Origin: Allobosea sp. Tri-44
GTDB taxonomy: Bacteria > Pseudomonadota > Alphaproteobacteria > Rhizobiales > Beijerinckiaceae
Direction: 5' to 3'
Length of the DNA: 64,000 nt
Assembly (NCBI RefSeq): GCF_004123845.1
Contig: NZ_NBDP01000030.1
Span: 620,001-684,000 of the forward strand
In this document: positions 17,643-25,698 of the stretch, piece by piece
Layout of the letters: each line of letters begins with the position of its first letter
How positions within the stretch are numbered: position 1 is the stretch's first letter
Program-made: the position numbers and the translations under genes
Notes under the pieces: model-generated
Told to the model about the DNA's origin: nothing
The model's input: the letters and a program-made list of their open reading frames with translations, nothing else
Databases searched by the model: none

Positions 17643-18437
17643 ATGACTGCAAAACCGGCCAATCCATCGAAATTTGCGCCACTTCGCCGCTGGGCGTGGA
17701 AACATTCTGCCGGAATAATCGCCGTCGCCGTCATGGTGGCCTGCTGGATCGTCTATTTTTTTCCACTGCCTGCGCCTTTTGCAATCGATCCCGGGCTGAC
17801 AGGTAACTTTTTCACCGAGAGCTGTGGCATCGCGCTGACCGTGGTGCTGTTGGAGCGGTTGCTGAGGTCCGAGGAGAGCCTGCGCAACCAGCGGGCGCTA
17901 CGCCTCGCAAATTCCGAGTTCACCCTGATCTTCAACCGCTGCGTCGATCTCTGGGCGACATTCGCAGATGCCGTTGCTGACAAGGATGGGGCGGTTCCAA
18001 TCTTCGATCCCTCGGTTCCGCGCCGCATGCGCTCAACCAACATCTTTGGGCCAGCACATGTCCATCCGGTCAGGCCCATCAACGTCTATGCGAGCCAGCA
18101 GTTGAAGCAGCTCGAGAAGTTTATCCAACAAGCGATGCTTCGATATTTTCAGTCCGCCGATATGGAGACTTTGGAGGCGCTGCAAAAAATCGAGCGTAGC
18201 GTGTTCCTGCATATGGCGGAGCTTGCCACAGTGATCGCTGAGGGCTCCAGAGAACGCGGCCAGTTTCCAGGCTTTGCTGCCCCCGATGACCAGCTGGAAG
18301 AAATACTGCCGATCGAGCAGTTCCGCCAGGCGATCAACCTAAGCCGCGCTCGGTTGGCGCCTCCGGAACCGCCACTCAGCCCGCCGATGCTGCGGTTTCG
18401 CCAGCCTCGCGTCGGCAATGGTGGGAGAGCGAACTAG
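17643..18437 (+). CDS. Uncharacterised two-helix membrane protein (prophage cargo)
   Basis: A 264-residue protein. A basic N-terminus is followed by two predicted membrane helices (about residues 24-44, AGIIAVAVMVACWIVYFFPLP, and 55-75, ending TVVLLERLL). About 190 residues of helical, cytoplasm-type sequence end in a Pro-rich tail. No catalytic motif is visible. It starts 77 bases from the divergent 643-residue protein gene and converges with the Dam gene, overlapping it by 4 bases. In typical prophages the Dam gene would be near the end, so this pair looks like an addition between the late operon and the terminus. A membrane-anchored partner of the divergent gene is possible but unproven. 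Confidence 0.55.
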   Translation: MTAKPANPSKFAPLRRWAWKHSAGIIAVAVMVACWIVYFFPLPAPFAIDPGLTGNFFTESCGIALTVVLLERLLRSEESLRNQRALRLANSEFTLIFNRCVDLWATFADAVADKDGAVPIFDPSVPRRMRSTNIFGPAHVHPVRPINVYASQQLKQLEKFIQQAMLRYFQSADMETLEALQKIERSVFLHMAELATVIAEGSRERGQFPGFAAPDDQLEEILPIEQFRQAINLSRARLAPPEPPLSPPMLRFRQPRVGNGGRAN

Positions 18438-19231
18438 GCGCGCGGTCCAGCGATCAGCACCTCGCGCACCCGCTTCGTGTGCTCCGCACCGCCCGCCTGA
18501 TAACTGAGCTCGACAGTCTCGATCGAGGCCCAGGCAAACAGCTCGCGCACCTCGGGCACGTCGTTCAACGATAGGATGAAGCGGCCTTGAAGCGCTTGTA
18601 AAGCGGCGCTGAGCTCGATGAACTGCGCACGGCCAAACATCCCCCGGCCGTAATAGTGCTCGGTGCCCCAGTAGGGCGGGTCGAGATAGAATAGCGTGCT
18701 CGGCCGATCCCAGCGCCGGATAAACTCCTGCCAGGGCAAACAGTCGACCCAGACGCCGGCGAGGCGCTCGTGCACGGCCTCGAGCATCGGCACCAGGCGT
18801 GTGATGTCGAAGCGGGCTGGTCCGTTGGTCGAGATGCCGAACGAACGCCCGGCGACCTTGCCGCCGAAGCTCAGGCGCTGGAGATAGAGGAAGCGGGCGG
18901 CGCGCTCTAGATCGGTCAACGTGTCGGGATCCTGGCCGGCCAGGCGCTCGAACTCGGCGCGGCTGGTCACCTGCCATTTCAGCATGTCGAGGAACGCCTG
19001 GTAGTGGCGCTGCAGGATGCGGAAGAAGATCGCGACGTCGCGCGACGCGTCGTTGATCGCCTCGACCTTCGGCCGGCCTGGCCGGCGCAGGAAGACGCCG
19101 CCCATACCGACGAAGGGTTCGGCATAGATCGCGTGCTCAACTTCGGCGATGCGGGCGATGATGCGGCGCGCGAGTTGCTTCTTGCCGCCGACGTAAGGGG
19201 CGACGGGGTTAACCGGTCTGACGGATTCCAT
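18434..19231 (-). CDS. DNA adenine methyltransferase, D12 class (phage Dam)
   Basis: A 265-residue N6-adenine methyltransferase from the ATG at 19231; the frame continues 27 codons upstream to 19312. The AdoMet-binding motif is VAPYVGGKKQLARRI with AEPFVGMGGVFL, and the catalytic DPPY is at STLFYLDPPYWGTEHYYG, in the order of the D12/Dam class. A late LSLNDVPEVREL segment completes the family pattern. Mu-like phages of this order often carry such an enzyme beyond the tail-fibre genes, where it may mask restriction sites. It is the last gene of the retained late operon. Confidence 0.85.
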   Translation of the reverse strand: MESVRPVNPVAPYVGGKKQLARRIIARIAEVEHAIYAEPFVGMGGVFLRRPGRPKVEAINDASRDVAIFFRILQRHYQAFLDMLKWQVTSRAEFERLAGQDPDTLTDLERAARFLYLQRLSFGGKVAGRSFGISTNGPARFDITRLVPMLEAVHERLAGVWVDCLPWQEFIRRWDRPSTLFYLDPPYWGTEHYYGRGMFGRAQFIELSAALQALQGRFILSLNDVPEVRELFAWASIETVELSYQAGGAEHTKRVREVLIAGPRA

Positions 19232-19381
19232 TTGTGCTGAGGTCCAGATTCGTCGCCCTTGCGCGCGCGGCCTCGCGGCCGCCGTGGCGGGCGATGTGAT
19301 TTCGACCCTCATCGGGCGGCTTGAACTTCCCAGGACCGGCCGCCGGAGCCCTCGGGCTCCCCTGTCACGTCACCACTGGTG

Positions 19382-19918
19382 TCAGATGTTGGGCGGCCAG
19401 TCCGCTGCGTCGATCGCCTCGATGGTCGAGATCGTGCCGGTCTCAACGCCTGTGATCAGTTCGTCCTGAAGCACGAAGCAGGCCTGCACATGGGCCAGCA
19501 CGCCATCGGAGACGGCGATCACGCCGGCGGCGTCGAGCTGGTGGCCGACGCCGTCCAGGTCGGACCATGGCGTCGTGAAGGTCTCAGGCATCGCCATCGC
19601 GGCGATGCGGGCGCCGAGCAGCATGGTCTTGGCGCGATCGTCGGTCGCGATCTTGATGCCGTTGACGAGCACGCCGCCATTCTCGACCTGCCAGCGCTTG
19701 GTCCGGACGTAGGCCTTGAGGCCTTCGTTCAGCGCCTCGGCCAACAACGCGGCGAATTCTTCCTGGGTCGGTTGCGGCGCCCCGATGGCGTCGGCGTCCC
19801 AGGCCGTGATGCGGGGCGTGGTGAGCCCATCCTCGCCATAGACATTCTCGATCGTGAAATTGCCGCCGCTGTTGTCGAAGCGGGCGCCCGGATAGTGCTT
19901 CAGGATCGTGTTGATCAT
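19382..19918 (-). CDS. DUF4376 domain phage tail-associated protein
   Basis: A 178-residue protein (MINTILKHYPGARFDNSGG...), start at 19918 immediately after the tail-fibre gene. The C-terminal 110 residues match DUF4376: KRWQVENGGVLVNGIKIATDDRAKTMLLGAR, then TPWSDLDGVGHQLDAAGVIAVSDGVLAHVQACF, and a final ISTIEAIDAADWP. Proteins with this domain sit beside tail fibres in Mu-like and lambdoid phages and are thought to help fibre assembly. The much longer overlapping frame upstream belongs to the fibre gene's shadow. Confidence 0.75.
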   Translation of the reverse strand: MINTILKHYPGARFDNSGGNFTIENVYGEDGLTTPRITAWDADAIGAPQPTQEEFAALLAEALNEGLKAYVRTKRWQVENGGVLVNGIKIATDDRAKTMLLGARIAAMAMPETFTTPWSDLDGVGHQLDAAGVIAVSDGVLAHVQACFVLQDELITGVETGTISTIEAIDAADWPPNI

Positions 19919-19920
19919 CG

Positions 19921-20823
19921 TTACGTCGCCTTCAGGAAGGAACCGGAGAACGTCGTCGAGAACCCGTCGATCTGGTCGGTGCCGCCGGCGCTGGCGTAGA
20001 ATTCGACGTAGTCGCCGATCGCGAGCTTGGCCAAGGTCGCCACCGTGACGGTGCCCTGGGTGTATGCGGCCTGCGGTCCGCCCTGCGAGGTGAGGTTGAC
20101 GGAGCCATTCTTGCGCAAGCCAGCGCCGAGGAAGGCGGCGCCTGACGCGGACACGATCGAGCCGAACAGCATGTACCAGCCGGGCACAGTTGCGGTGAAC
20201 TTCGTCAAGCCAGCGCCGAGTGTCATCGTGGGGCTTGATCCGGCCTCGGCTGCGTCGAGCTGGATCACGGTCACGCCGCTGCCGACGTTGCGGTTTGCGG
20301 TTGGCCAGGCGCGCCAGTTGATGTCCGGCTCCGGCACCTGCGCGGTGGCCGTAAGCTGCATCGCCACGCCGGTCCAAATGGCCGTTGTGAAGGTGTCCTG
20401 CTTCAAATCGCCCGGCAGCAGGACGGCGCCGCGGGGGCTGCGGAAATAGACCAGTCCGGGCCCGAGGTTGATGGTCGAATCTCCGGTGTTGGTAGCCGGG
20501 ATCCAGAAGTGAAGCTCCGTGCCGACGATTAGATCAGCATAGCTCGCGATCACCGGATTGAGCGTGCCGGCATAGGCGTTGGCCGGGCCAGTGCACAAAA
20601 CGTAATTCAGGCGCTGAGAGCGGATGCCGATCGCAAGCTGGTTGAGCTTGGCGCCGTTCGGCGCCTGGGTGGTCGATTCGATAAAACCGACGATCTCCTC
20701 CTGCTCCGCATTCAGATGCGTCGCGGTGACGACGGTACCGGGAATCCCCGCCTCGGTGTCTTTGCTGCGGAACTGGCGCTTGCCGCCGATGATCACGGCT
20801 GAGGAATGAGCGATGCGGTCCAT
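19921..20823 (-). CDS. Phage tail fibre protein with C1q-like tip
   Basis: A 300-residue fibre. The N-terminal part (MDRIAHSSAVIIGGKRQFRSKDTEAG) would attach to the baseplate. The middle is beta-rich and Gly/Thr-rich, and the last 110 residues (AGLTKFTATVPGWYMLFGSIV ... LAKLAIGDYVEFYASAGG ... STTFSGSFLKA) follow the C1q/TNF-like jelly-roll pattern seen at receptor-binding tips. It overlaps or abuts gp48 upstream and the DUF4376 gene downstream. Short for a fibre, but no break is visible. Confidence 0.75.
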   Translation of the reverse strand: MDRIAHSSAVIIGGKRQFRSKDTEAGIPGTVVTATHLNAEQEEIVGFIESTTQAPNGAKLNQLAIGIRSQRLNYVLCTGPANAYAGTLNPVIASYADLIVGTELHFWIPATNTGDSTINLGPGLVYFRSPRGAVLLPGDLKQDTFTTAIWTGVAMQLTATAQVPEPDINWRAWPTANRNVGSGVTVIQLDAAEAGSSPTMTLGAGLTKFTATVPGWYMLFGSIVSASGAAFLGAGLRKNGSVNLTSQGGPQAAYTQGTVTVATLAKLAIGDYVEFYASAGGTDQIDGFSTTFSGSFLKAT

Positions 20824-20824
20824 G

Positions 20825-21421
20825 TCAGAGGCTCCCGTAGTCGAACACGACCTGGGTATGCGCTGGCTTCAGCCGGCGAATGTCGCAGTCGATGTCGCTG
20901 ATGGTCAGGTCGTAGAGGCGATCGCCTGCCTGGCCTTCGTCGGCCTCGAACAAGCTCTCCTCGGTGAAGGCGAGATGGACGATCCAGATGAACTGCTGCG
21001 GCCAATCGACGAGCTCGTCGCCGGCGACCATCTCACCGGCATAGGTGACGCGATTCTCGCTGATGGTGATTGCGACGCCGCGCTTGGCGGCCAGCTCGAT
21101 GAAGTATGCCCGGCTGGCGCCACCGCGCGCCGTCCAGCGCTGATGCGCGAGCTGGCGGCGATCGCCGAGCGACATGGCCGATCTATCGCGACCGCACAGA
21201 TCGGGTCCGAGCACGCGCTCGAAATCGGTCAGACAGACTGATGCCAGGCGCGGATCGACCTCGCGCAGCATCGCCTCGGCCACCGCTTCGACCTCGGCAA
21301 TGCCGCCGGCGAGCGGTGTGAGCAGCGCGGCAATGACGCTGTCGCGATCGCGCCGCCAGATCCAGCCGGGCGGCAGGTTCGACAGCAGCTCGTCCAGGAC
21401 CTGGTCCTCGCTCCGGCTCAT
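20825..21421 (-). CDS. Phage tail protein gp48-like (YmfQ/DUF2313 family)
   Basis: A 198-residue baseplate-wedge protein of the Mu gp48 type. The start LDELLSNLPPGWIWRRDRDSVIAALLTPLAGGIAEVEAVAEAMLREVDPRLAS is the family's N-terminal signature (LLPPGxxW, then a long helix). It goes on with CLTDFERVLGPDLCG and LAHQRWTARGGASRAYFIELAAKRG. In Mu it joins the baseplate to the fibre. It overlaps the baseplate J gene by 4 bases. Confidence 0.85.
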   Translation of the reverse strand: MSRSEDQVLDELLSNLPPGWIWRRDRDSVIAALLTPLAGGIAEVEAVAEAMLREVDPRLASVCLTDFERVLGPDLCGRDRSAMSLGDRRQLAHQRWTARGGASRAYFIELAAKRGVAITISENRVTYAGEMVAGDELVDWPQQFIWIVHLAFTEESLFEADEGQAGDRLYDLTISDIDCDIRRLKPAHTQVVFDYGSL

Positions 21422-22521
21422 GGCGGCGGATCCCAGGTCGTGAGCCCAGGAACCGGCAGCGCGTCGCGATTGGGCACGACATCGCCGGCCGGCAGCACGA
21501 GGTAGTGACGGTACTCGCCACTGGCTGCGCTGATCGCCTCCGAGAGGCGCGAGCGGGCGAAGCGCTCGCCAATCTCGGCCTCCGCCGCGAAATGAGCAGC
21601 GGATGCGCCCTGCACGGCGGCGCGCACCGGCAGCGTGTCCGGTACGACGGCAAGCTGCATCGGCACCGGCAACAGCACCACCGGCCGGACGTAGACCTCG
21701 GCCGTCACCGGCCGGAGCACATCGAGATGAGCGGCCATGGCGTCGAGCTCGGCCGGGATCGGCGGCGTCGGCGCGACGGCCGTTCCCATGGCGACGACGA
21801 CGCCGACCGAGCCAGGGCCGACCCAGAGTGGCACGGTCGCGACCTTGGCGACGGCGAAGCTGTTCTGGATCCAGAGGCGATAATCGTGCTTGGCGCCGCC
21901 ATGACCGGGCTCGCGGATCTCGGCGAGGACGCGCGCCAACAGCGACTCGTCCGTCTCCTCCTCGGCGCCGCCAGCCATGCCGTTGGCATCGAGCAACGCA
22001 GCTTGGGGATCGAGCCCGGCCTGGACGGTGACGATCGGCAGGCTGGCGCCGCCGGCAGTGTTGCCGAGGACGCCGCCCTCGGCCGCCTCGAGCGCGATCG
22101 TCGCGTCGCCGGCGCCATTCAGGACGCCGCCGGCCGAGGTGAGGGCCAAACCGCCGCCCGGCAGGCGCAGGTCGAGGCCGGCCGGCACGGCCGTGGTCGC
22201 CACGCCGGTGAAGAGAGCCAGGCCAACGGCTTTGGTCGCCGGCCGGCGGAATACGCCCCAGATCGAGGCGTGACGGATCAGGAATTCGGCCTCGGCCGTA
22301 TCCGGCATCAGCTGCTGGACATTCCAGCTGAGATGCAGATGCGCGCCGTAGAGCCCGGTCGCCTGCGCCCGCACGATCGCGGCGAGCAGGCCTTTTTCCG
22401 AGCGGACGGCCCGGGCGATCGCCGCCGGGCTCGCGTCCGGCCGGATGCGCTTCAAGGAGGTTTCAAGTCTGGCCTCGGCCCGGCGCGTCAATTCCTCGGG
22501 CGTGGGCAGCGGCGCCGGCAT
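21418..22521 (-). CDS. Phage baseplate assembly protein J (gp47-like)
   Basis: A 367-residue baseplate J protein, the usual size for Mu gp47. Visible features are an N-terminal helical region (LTRRAEARLETSLKRIRPD), AEFLIRHASIWGVFRRPATKAVGLALFTGV, and the conserved DESLLARVLAEIREPGHGGAKHDYRLWIQNSF. The last is the hallmark of this family (a Gly-Gly followed by an YxxW segment). It builds the wedge ring of a contractile tail. It overlaps gp46 and gp48 by 1-4 bases, in standard Mu order. Confidence 0.9.
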   Translation of the reverse strand: MPAPLPTPEELTRRAEARLETSLKRIRPDASPAAIARAVRSEKGLLAAIVRAQATGLYGAHLHLSWNVQQLMPDTAEAEFLIRHASIWGVFRRPATKAVGLALFTGVATTAVPAGLDLRLPGGGLALTSAGGVLNGAGDATIALEAAEGGVLGNTAGGASLPIVTVQAGLDPQAALLDANGMAGGAEEETDESLLARVLAEIREPGHGGAKHDYRLWIQNSFAVAKVATVPLWVGPGSVGVVVAMGTAVAPTPPIPAELDAMAAHLDVLRPVTAEVYVRPVVLLPVPMQLAVVPDTLPVRAAVQGASAAHFAAEAEIGERFARSRLSEAISAASGEYRHYLVLPAGDVVPNRDALPVPGLTTWDPPP

Positions 22522-22985
22522 CAGGCGGCCTGCTGCATCAGCTCGAGCTCGGTCTCGCCGACGCGGCAGACCAGAGCAAGCCAGCCGCGGCGCGGCCAGC
22601 TGGTCGAGATCTGCGCCGGCGCCTCGGTCTCGACGCCGACCCAGCGCAGCGCCTCCCTAGCAGCGTCCTGGACGAAGAGCTCGGTGAGCTCGTGCTGCTT
22701 GGCGCGCTCGAGCAGCCAGAGGCGCGAGCCGGTGCAGCGGCCATAGGCGTCGAGCGCATCACCAACCGCGCCGCGACGAGTGACGAAGGAGGAGGAGACG
22801 TTGAGGGCGTCGCGGCCTTGCGGCAGCTCATCGTCCGGACGGGCCCGCCGGTCGGAGCCGAGCGAGATCAGCATGGGGGTAAGTGCTGTCTCGTCGAGCA
22901 GCAGATCGCCGTCCTCGCCCAGCTCGGCGTCAGCCGTGCGGGTGTCCGGATCGAAGATCAGCGCAACGTCGAGGAAGTCGGCCAT
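22521..22985 (-). CDS. Phage gp46-like baseplate protein
   Basis: A 154-residue GP46-family protein from the ATG at 22985 (MADFLDVALIFDPDTRTADAELGEDGDLLLDETALTPMLISLGSDRRA). The family traits are the early DxxxxxADxxLxxDGDL strand pair and the following LISLxxDRRA helix with RG-W later. In Mu-like phages this gene directly follows gp45; here two foreign genes separate them. The frame could start 9 codons earlier. Confidence 0.8.
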   Translation of the reverse strand: MADFLDVALIFDPDTRTADAELGEDGDLLLDETALTPMLISLGSDRRARPDDELPQGRDALNVSSSFVTRRGAVGDALDAYGRCTGSRLWLLERAKQHELTELFVQDAAREALRWVGVETEAPAQISTSWPRRGWLALVCRVGETELELMQQAA

Positions 22986-23020
22986 AGCGCGGACAATGTC
23001 GCGCGCGCGCAAGCCGGGAC

Positions 23021-23040
23021 ACGACCCGAGCTCGGGTCGT
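23021..23040. repeat. Perfect 20-bp palindrome at the cargo boundary
   Basis: ACGACCCGAG followed at once by its reverse complement CTCGGGTCGT. It lies between the gp46 start and the protease stop codon, next to the 8-bp repeat GTCAGACG. It may be a transcript end or a recombination scar. Confidence 0.7.
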
Positions 23041-23047
23041 CAGACGA

Positions 23048-23860
23048 TTATAGGGCAATGTACTCGTCCAACGCTCGACGGATATGACGAGCACTGTAGA
23101 TCATGAACCGACCGTTTCTGGCGCTCGTAATCATGCCTAAGAAGCTGAGGTGACACTGCCAGTCCTCAGATCGCCAAACGCAAAAAACGGGCGCGCCGCT
23201 CATCCCGTCCGGCCTATCCAGCGGCCGCTGCAGCGCGAGCGGGTCCTGCACCATGGGTAGACGATTTTCCTCGTCCATCAGTGCCGGCGCCGCATCTGTC
23301 AGATACAGCCGGAGCCACCCGACCCGTATGTTAACTCCACCCCCTTCAAGAGGATCAGAGTATTCAACTGCTGAGGTTGGATAGCCGATTGCCGCAGACG
23401 CGATGATCGATCCGGCGTCCAAATCCTCTCGAGTCGTCGCCAAATCAATCTGAAGGAAGTGGCGCCTTAGCTCCCGGCCATTGCGCGGCGAGCGGTATTC
23501 GAACAATGCAATATCGTCGAGGTTTGCCTGATGAGGAGGCTGAGCTTGAGCCTCTCCGATCGCATCGGGTGGCAAGCCAATGAACCGGCCATTTGGCTGT
23601 TGCAGCATGATGCTGAATTGGTCGGCATCAAAGGCAGCAATCTGGTGTCGGCAGCACAAGGCGAAATTGCATTCGCGATAACGAAGTAGGAAAGCCGAAC
23701 CAGATTTGCTGACGTCGAAGTCAGGCTCTCCGGCGTTGTATAGGTAAGCCGGAACGCAAAAGCGTTGGACAGCAAGCGGAACGTCTTTGAATGCTACAAG
23801 CACTCCATTCACGGGCACCGAAGCAAACAAGCGGGCTCGGATCAGTCTTGGCAGTCGCAA
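23048..23860 (-). CDS. Trypsin-like serine peptidase (cargo between gp46 and gp45)
   Basis: About 250-270 residues; there is no in-frame ATG, so the start is a TTG at 23860 or one of the GTGs about 15 codons later. A chymotrypsin-like triad can be read in order: SAFLLRYRECNFALCCRHQ with His72, NLDDIALFEY with Asp115/116, and RPDGMSGAPVF with Ser221 in the GxSGxP form. No signal peptide is visible, so it should act in the cytoplasm. Cytoplasmic trypsin-like domains are common in bacterial conflict systems, where they cut and activate or inactivate a partner. It is divergent from a PIN-nuclease gene, and both sit inside the phage tail operon. The substrate is unknown. Confidence 0.7.
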   Translation of the reverse strand: MRLPRLIRARLFASVPVNGVLVAFKDVPLAVQRFCVPAYLYNAGEPDFDVSKSGSAFLLRYRECNFALCCRHQIAAFDADQFSIMLQQPNGRFIGLPPDAIGEAQAQPPHQANLDDIALFEYRSPRNGRELRRHFLQIDLATTREDLDAGSIIASAAIGYPTSAVEYSDPLEGGGVNIRVGWLRLYLTDAAPALMDEENRLPMVQDPLALQRPLDRPDGMSGAPVFCVWRSEDWQCHLSFLGMITSARNGRFMIYSARHIRRALDEYIAL

Positions 23861-24012
23861 GTTTTTCCCCCGGCGAAGTCGACAACCTCACCCTAGCATG
23901 GCGCCTTCCCATGCGTCCGGGTCTGGATCAGGTCCCGCGTTCGGTGCGACGTGATCGACCCGCTTCCGTCTCAGCTCCGAGGAATGGTATGCCGCCTTAA
24001 CTCGAGGACGCG

Positions 24013-25107
24013 ATGCCGATGATAGAACAGCCCAAATCTGCGCCGGTTCGTCTTAGGACGCATCATGTGTTTCTCGACACCCAGGTCTACCGGAAGCTCG
24101 GGCATAATCCAGCCGCGCCCCCGTTGGTTGCTCTCAAGGAGCTGCTATCGAGCGGTCGTCTAGTATTGCATATCACCGACGTCATATTTCAAGAAGTCGA
24201 GCGGCAGCTGCACGACTTCGTTGGCGAAACAACGTCAGCGCTCAAAGGGGCGAAGCGACACTTGGGAAGATGGGTTCAACGGTACCCTAAACTCGTTACG
24301 ACCCTGCCTGAATTCGATCAAGCAGCCATCTCGATGGCTGCGTTCCGGGATTTTTCTTCGTTCATAAGATCGGTTCGCGCAATTGAGCATGGCATCGACA
24401 CAGTGCCGCCATCGATAGTTTTTGAGCGCTATTTCAAGCGCGAACCTCCGTTTCACAAGCTAGGCAGCAAAGAATTCCCTGACGCCTTCAACATCGCGAT
24501 GCTTGAAGCTTGGTGCGACAGTATGAAGGAAACGATTTACGTGGTCGGCGCTGACAAGGCCGTCTGTCAGGCTGTCGACCAATCTGAACATTTGCTGGCA
24601 ATGAACTCGCTGGAGGATCTCCTCGCGTCGGTTGCCGCGATGGATGAACCTCAACTTGTCGCCGAAGCCCGGACCATTTTCACCAGTTCGCCGGTTCAGG
24701 CGCAACTCGAGGCCGCTATCGAAGCTCAGATTGGCGATCTGATTCCCATATACGTGGGCGGTGATCTTCCGGAGGGCGAAGTCATCGAGCATCAGCTTGA
24801 TGGAGAAATATCGATTGGCGAGTTCAAGGTTCTTGCGACGTCGGCGACGGGGCTCCGCGTCGTCGTTCCCGTCAACATCCCATTGGTTGTCGATGTTTCA
24901 TATGAGGACCGATCCGATGCGATCTACGATAGCGAGGACGGCAAGTACCTCTTCGCGGAATCTGCGACCAAGGAAATCAGGGCTGATCCTACGATCCGCT
25001 TTTTTGCTCGTGTGTTTCGAGACCCATCAAGCAAAGACGTAGTCGTGGAAGCTCAGCCAGTGAACGTCCTGTTCCGGGTCAACGATGAGTTCGAAAATTA
25101 TAAGTGA
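24013..25107 (+). CDS. PIN-domain protein, DUF4935 type (cargo between gp46 and gp45)
   Basis: A 364-residue protein with an N-terminal PIN domain of the DUF4935 type. The four acidic active-site positions are present: Asp22 (VFLDTQVYRKL), Glu61 (DVIFQEVERQL), Asp157 (KEFPDAFNIAML) and Asp181 (VVGADKAV). About 165 C-terminal residues follow, beta-rich with acidic patches (EISIGEFKVLATSATGLRVVVPVNIPLVVDVSYEDRSDAIYD), of unknown role. Such enzymes are predicted ribonucleases and occur in phage-defence loci. Base composition is visibly more AT-rich than the flanking phage genes. It faces against the late operon, 152 bases from the divergent protease gene, implying its own promoter. Confidence 0.75.
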   Translation: MPMIEQPKSAPVRLRTHHVFLDTQVYRKLGHNPAAPPLVALKELLSSGRLVLHITDVIFQEVERQLHDFVGETTSALKGAKRHLGRWVQRYPKLVTTLPEFDQAAISMAAFRDFSSFIRSVRAIEHGIDTVPPSIVFERYFKREPPFHKLGSKEFPDAFNIAMLEAWCDSMKETIYVVGADKAVCQAVDQSEHLLAMNSLEDLLASVAAMDEPQLVAEARTIFTSSPVQAQLEAAIEAQIGDLIPIYVGGDLPEGEVIEHQLDGEISIGEFKVLATSATGLRVVVPVNIPLVVDVSYEDRSDAIYDSEDGKYLFAESATKEIRADPTIRFFARVFRDPSSKDVVVEAQPVNVLFRVNDEFENYK

Positions 25108-25118
25108 AACGATGACGG

Positions 25119-25688
25119 TCAGACGCCCGGCTCCGGGTCCGAGCCGACCACCGGCGCGACCGAGCAGACGATGCCGCTGGCGTTCAAGACCAGCCAGTGG
25201 GCGCCGAAGCGCAACTTGACATATTCGGGGCGGATCACGACGCGCGGCGCGTTCGCCGCCGCGCCAAGTTTGGCGATGATCCGGTCCTCGAGCACCTCGA
25301 CGGTGGCGTCCTTGACCTTTGACTTCACGCGCTTACGGCTGGTGCTCTCGATCGAGCCGTCCTTCTTCACATGAACGCGGTCGCCCTTGAGGTTGTGGAC
25401 GGCGACCTCGCCTTCTTCGAGCCCGCCCATGCGGTTGCCGGGCGCCTGGAGCGGCAGTGCGACAAGGTCGCCCTGATCGCCACCGACCGCCAGCACGATC
25501 GCCTCGCCGCCGGCGGGCGGCCTGGTCGAGACGCCGGAAACGCCGAGCACCTCGACATCGGTCCGCTCGACATGGCGATGCACCTCGACCGTAGCGGTCT
25601 GGCTGCCCCCCTTATCGTTGGTCGATCGCACCGCAGCGCGGGCGACGACGCCGCGATAGGCGTGAGCCGTTTCAGCGTCGGCCGACAT
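25119..25688 (-). CDS. Phage baseplate assembly protein V (gp45-like spike)
   Basis: A 189-residue spike protein; the ATG at 25688 is preceded by AGGAGG. The OB-fold start (AYRGVVARAAVRSTNDKGGSQTATVEVH) is followed by PPAGGEAIVLAVGGDQGDLVALPL and a beta-helical tip (AVHNLKGDRVHVKKDGSIESTSRKRVKSKVKDATVEVLEDRIIAKLG). This is as in Mu gp45/P2 gpV, which pierce the outer membrane. Its last codons overlap the 8-bp repeat that marks the cargo insertion. Confidence 0.88.
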   Translation of the reverse strand: MSADAETAHAYRGVVARAAVRSTNDKGGSQTATVEVHRHVERTDVEVLGVSGVSTRPPAGGEAIVLAVGGDQGDLVALPLQAPGNRMGGLEEGEVAVHNLKGDRVHVKKDGSIESTSRKRVKSKVKDATVEVLEDRIIAKLGAAANAPRVVIRPEYVKLRFGAHWLVLNASGIVCSVAPVVGSDPEPGV

Positions 25689-25698
25689 GGGCGCCTCC

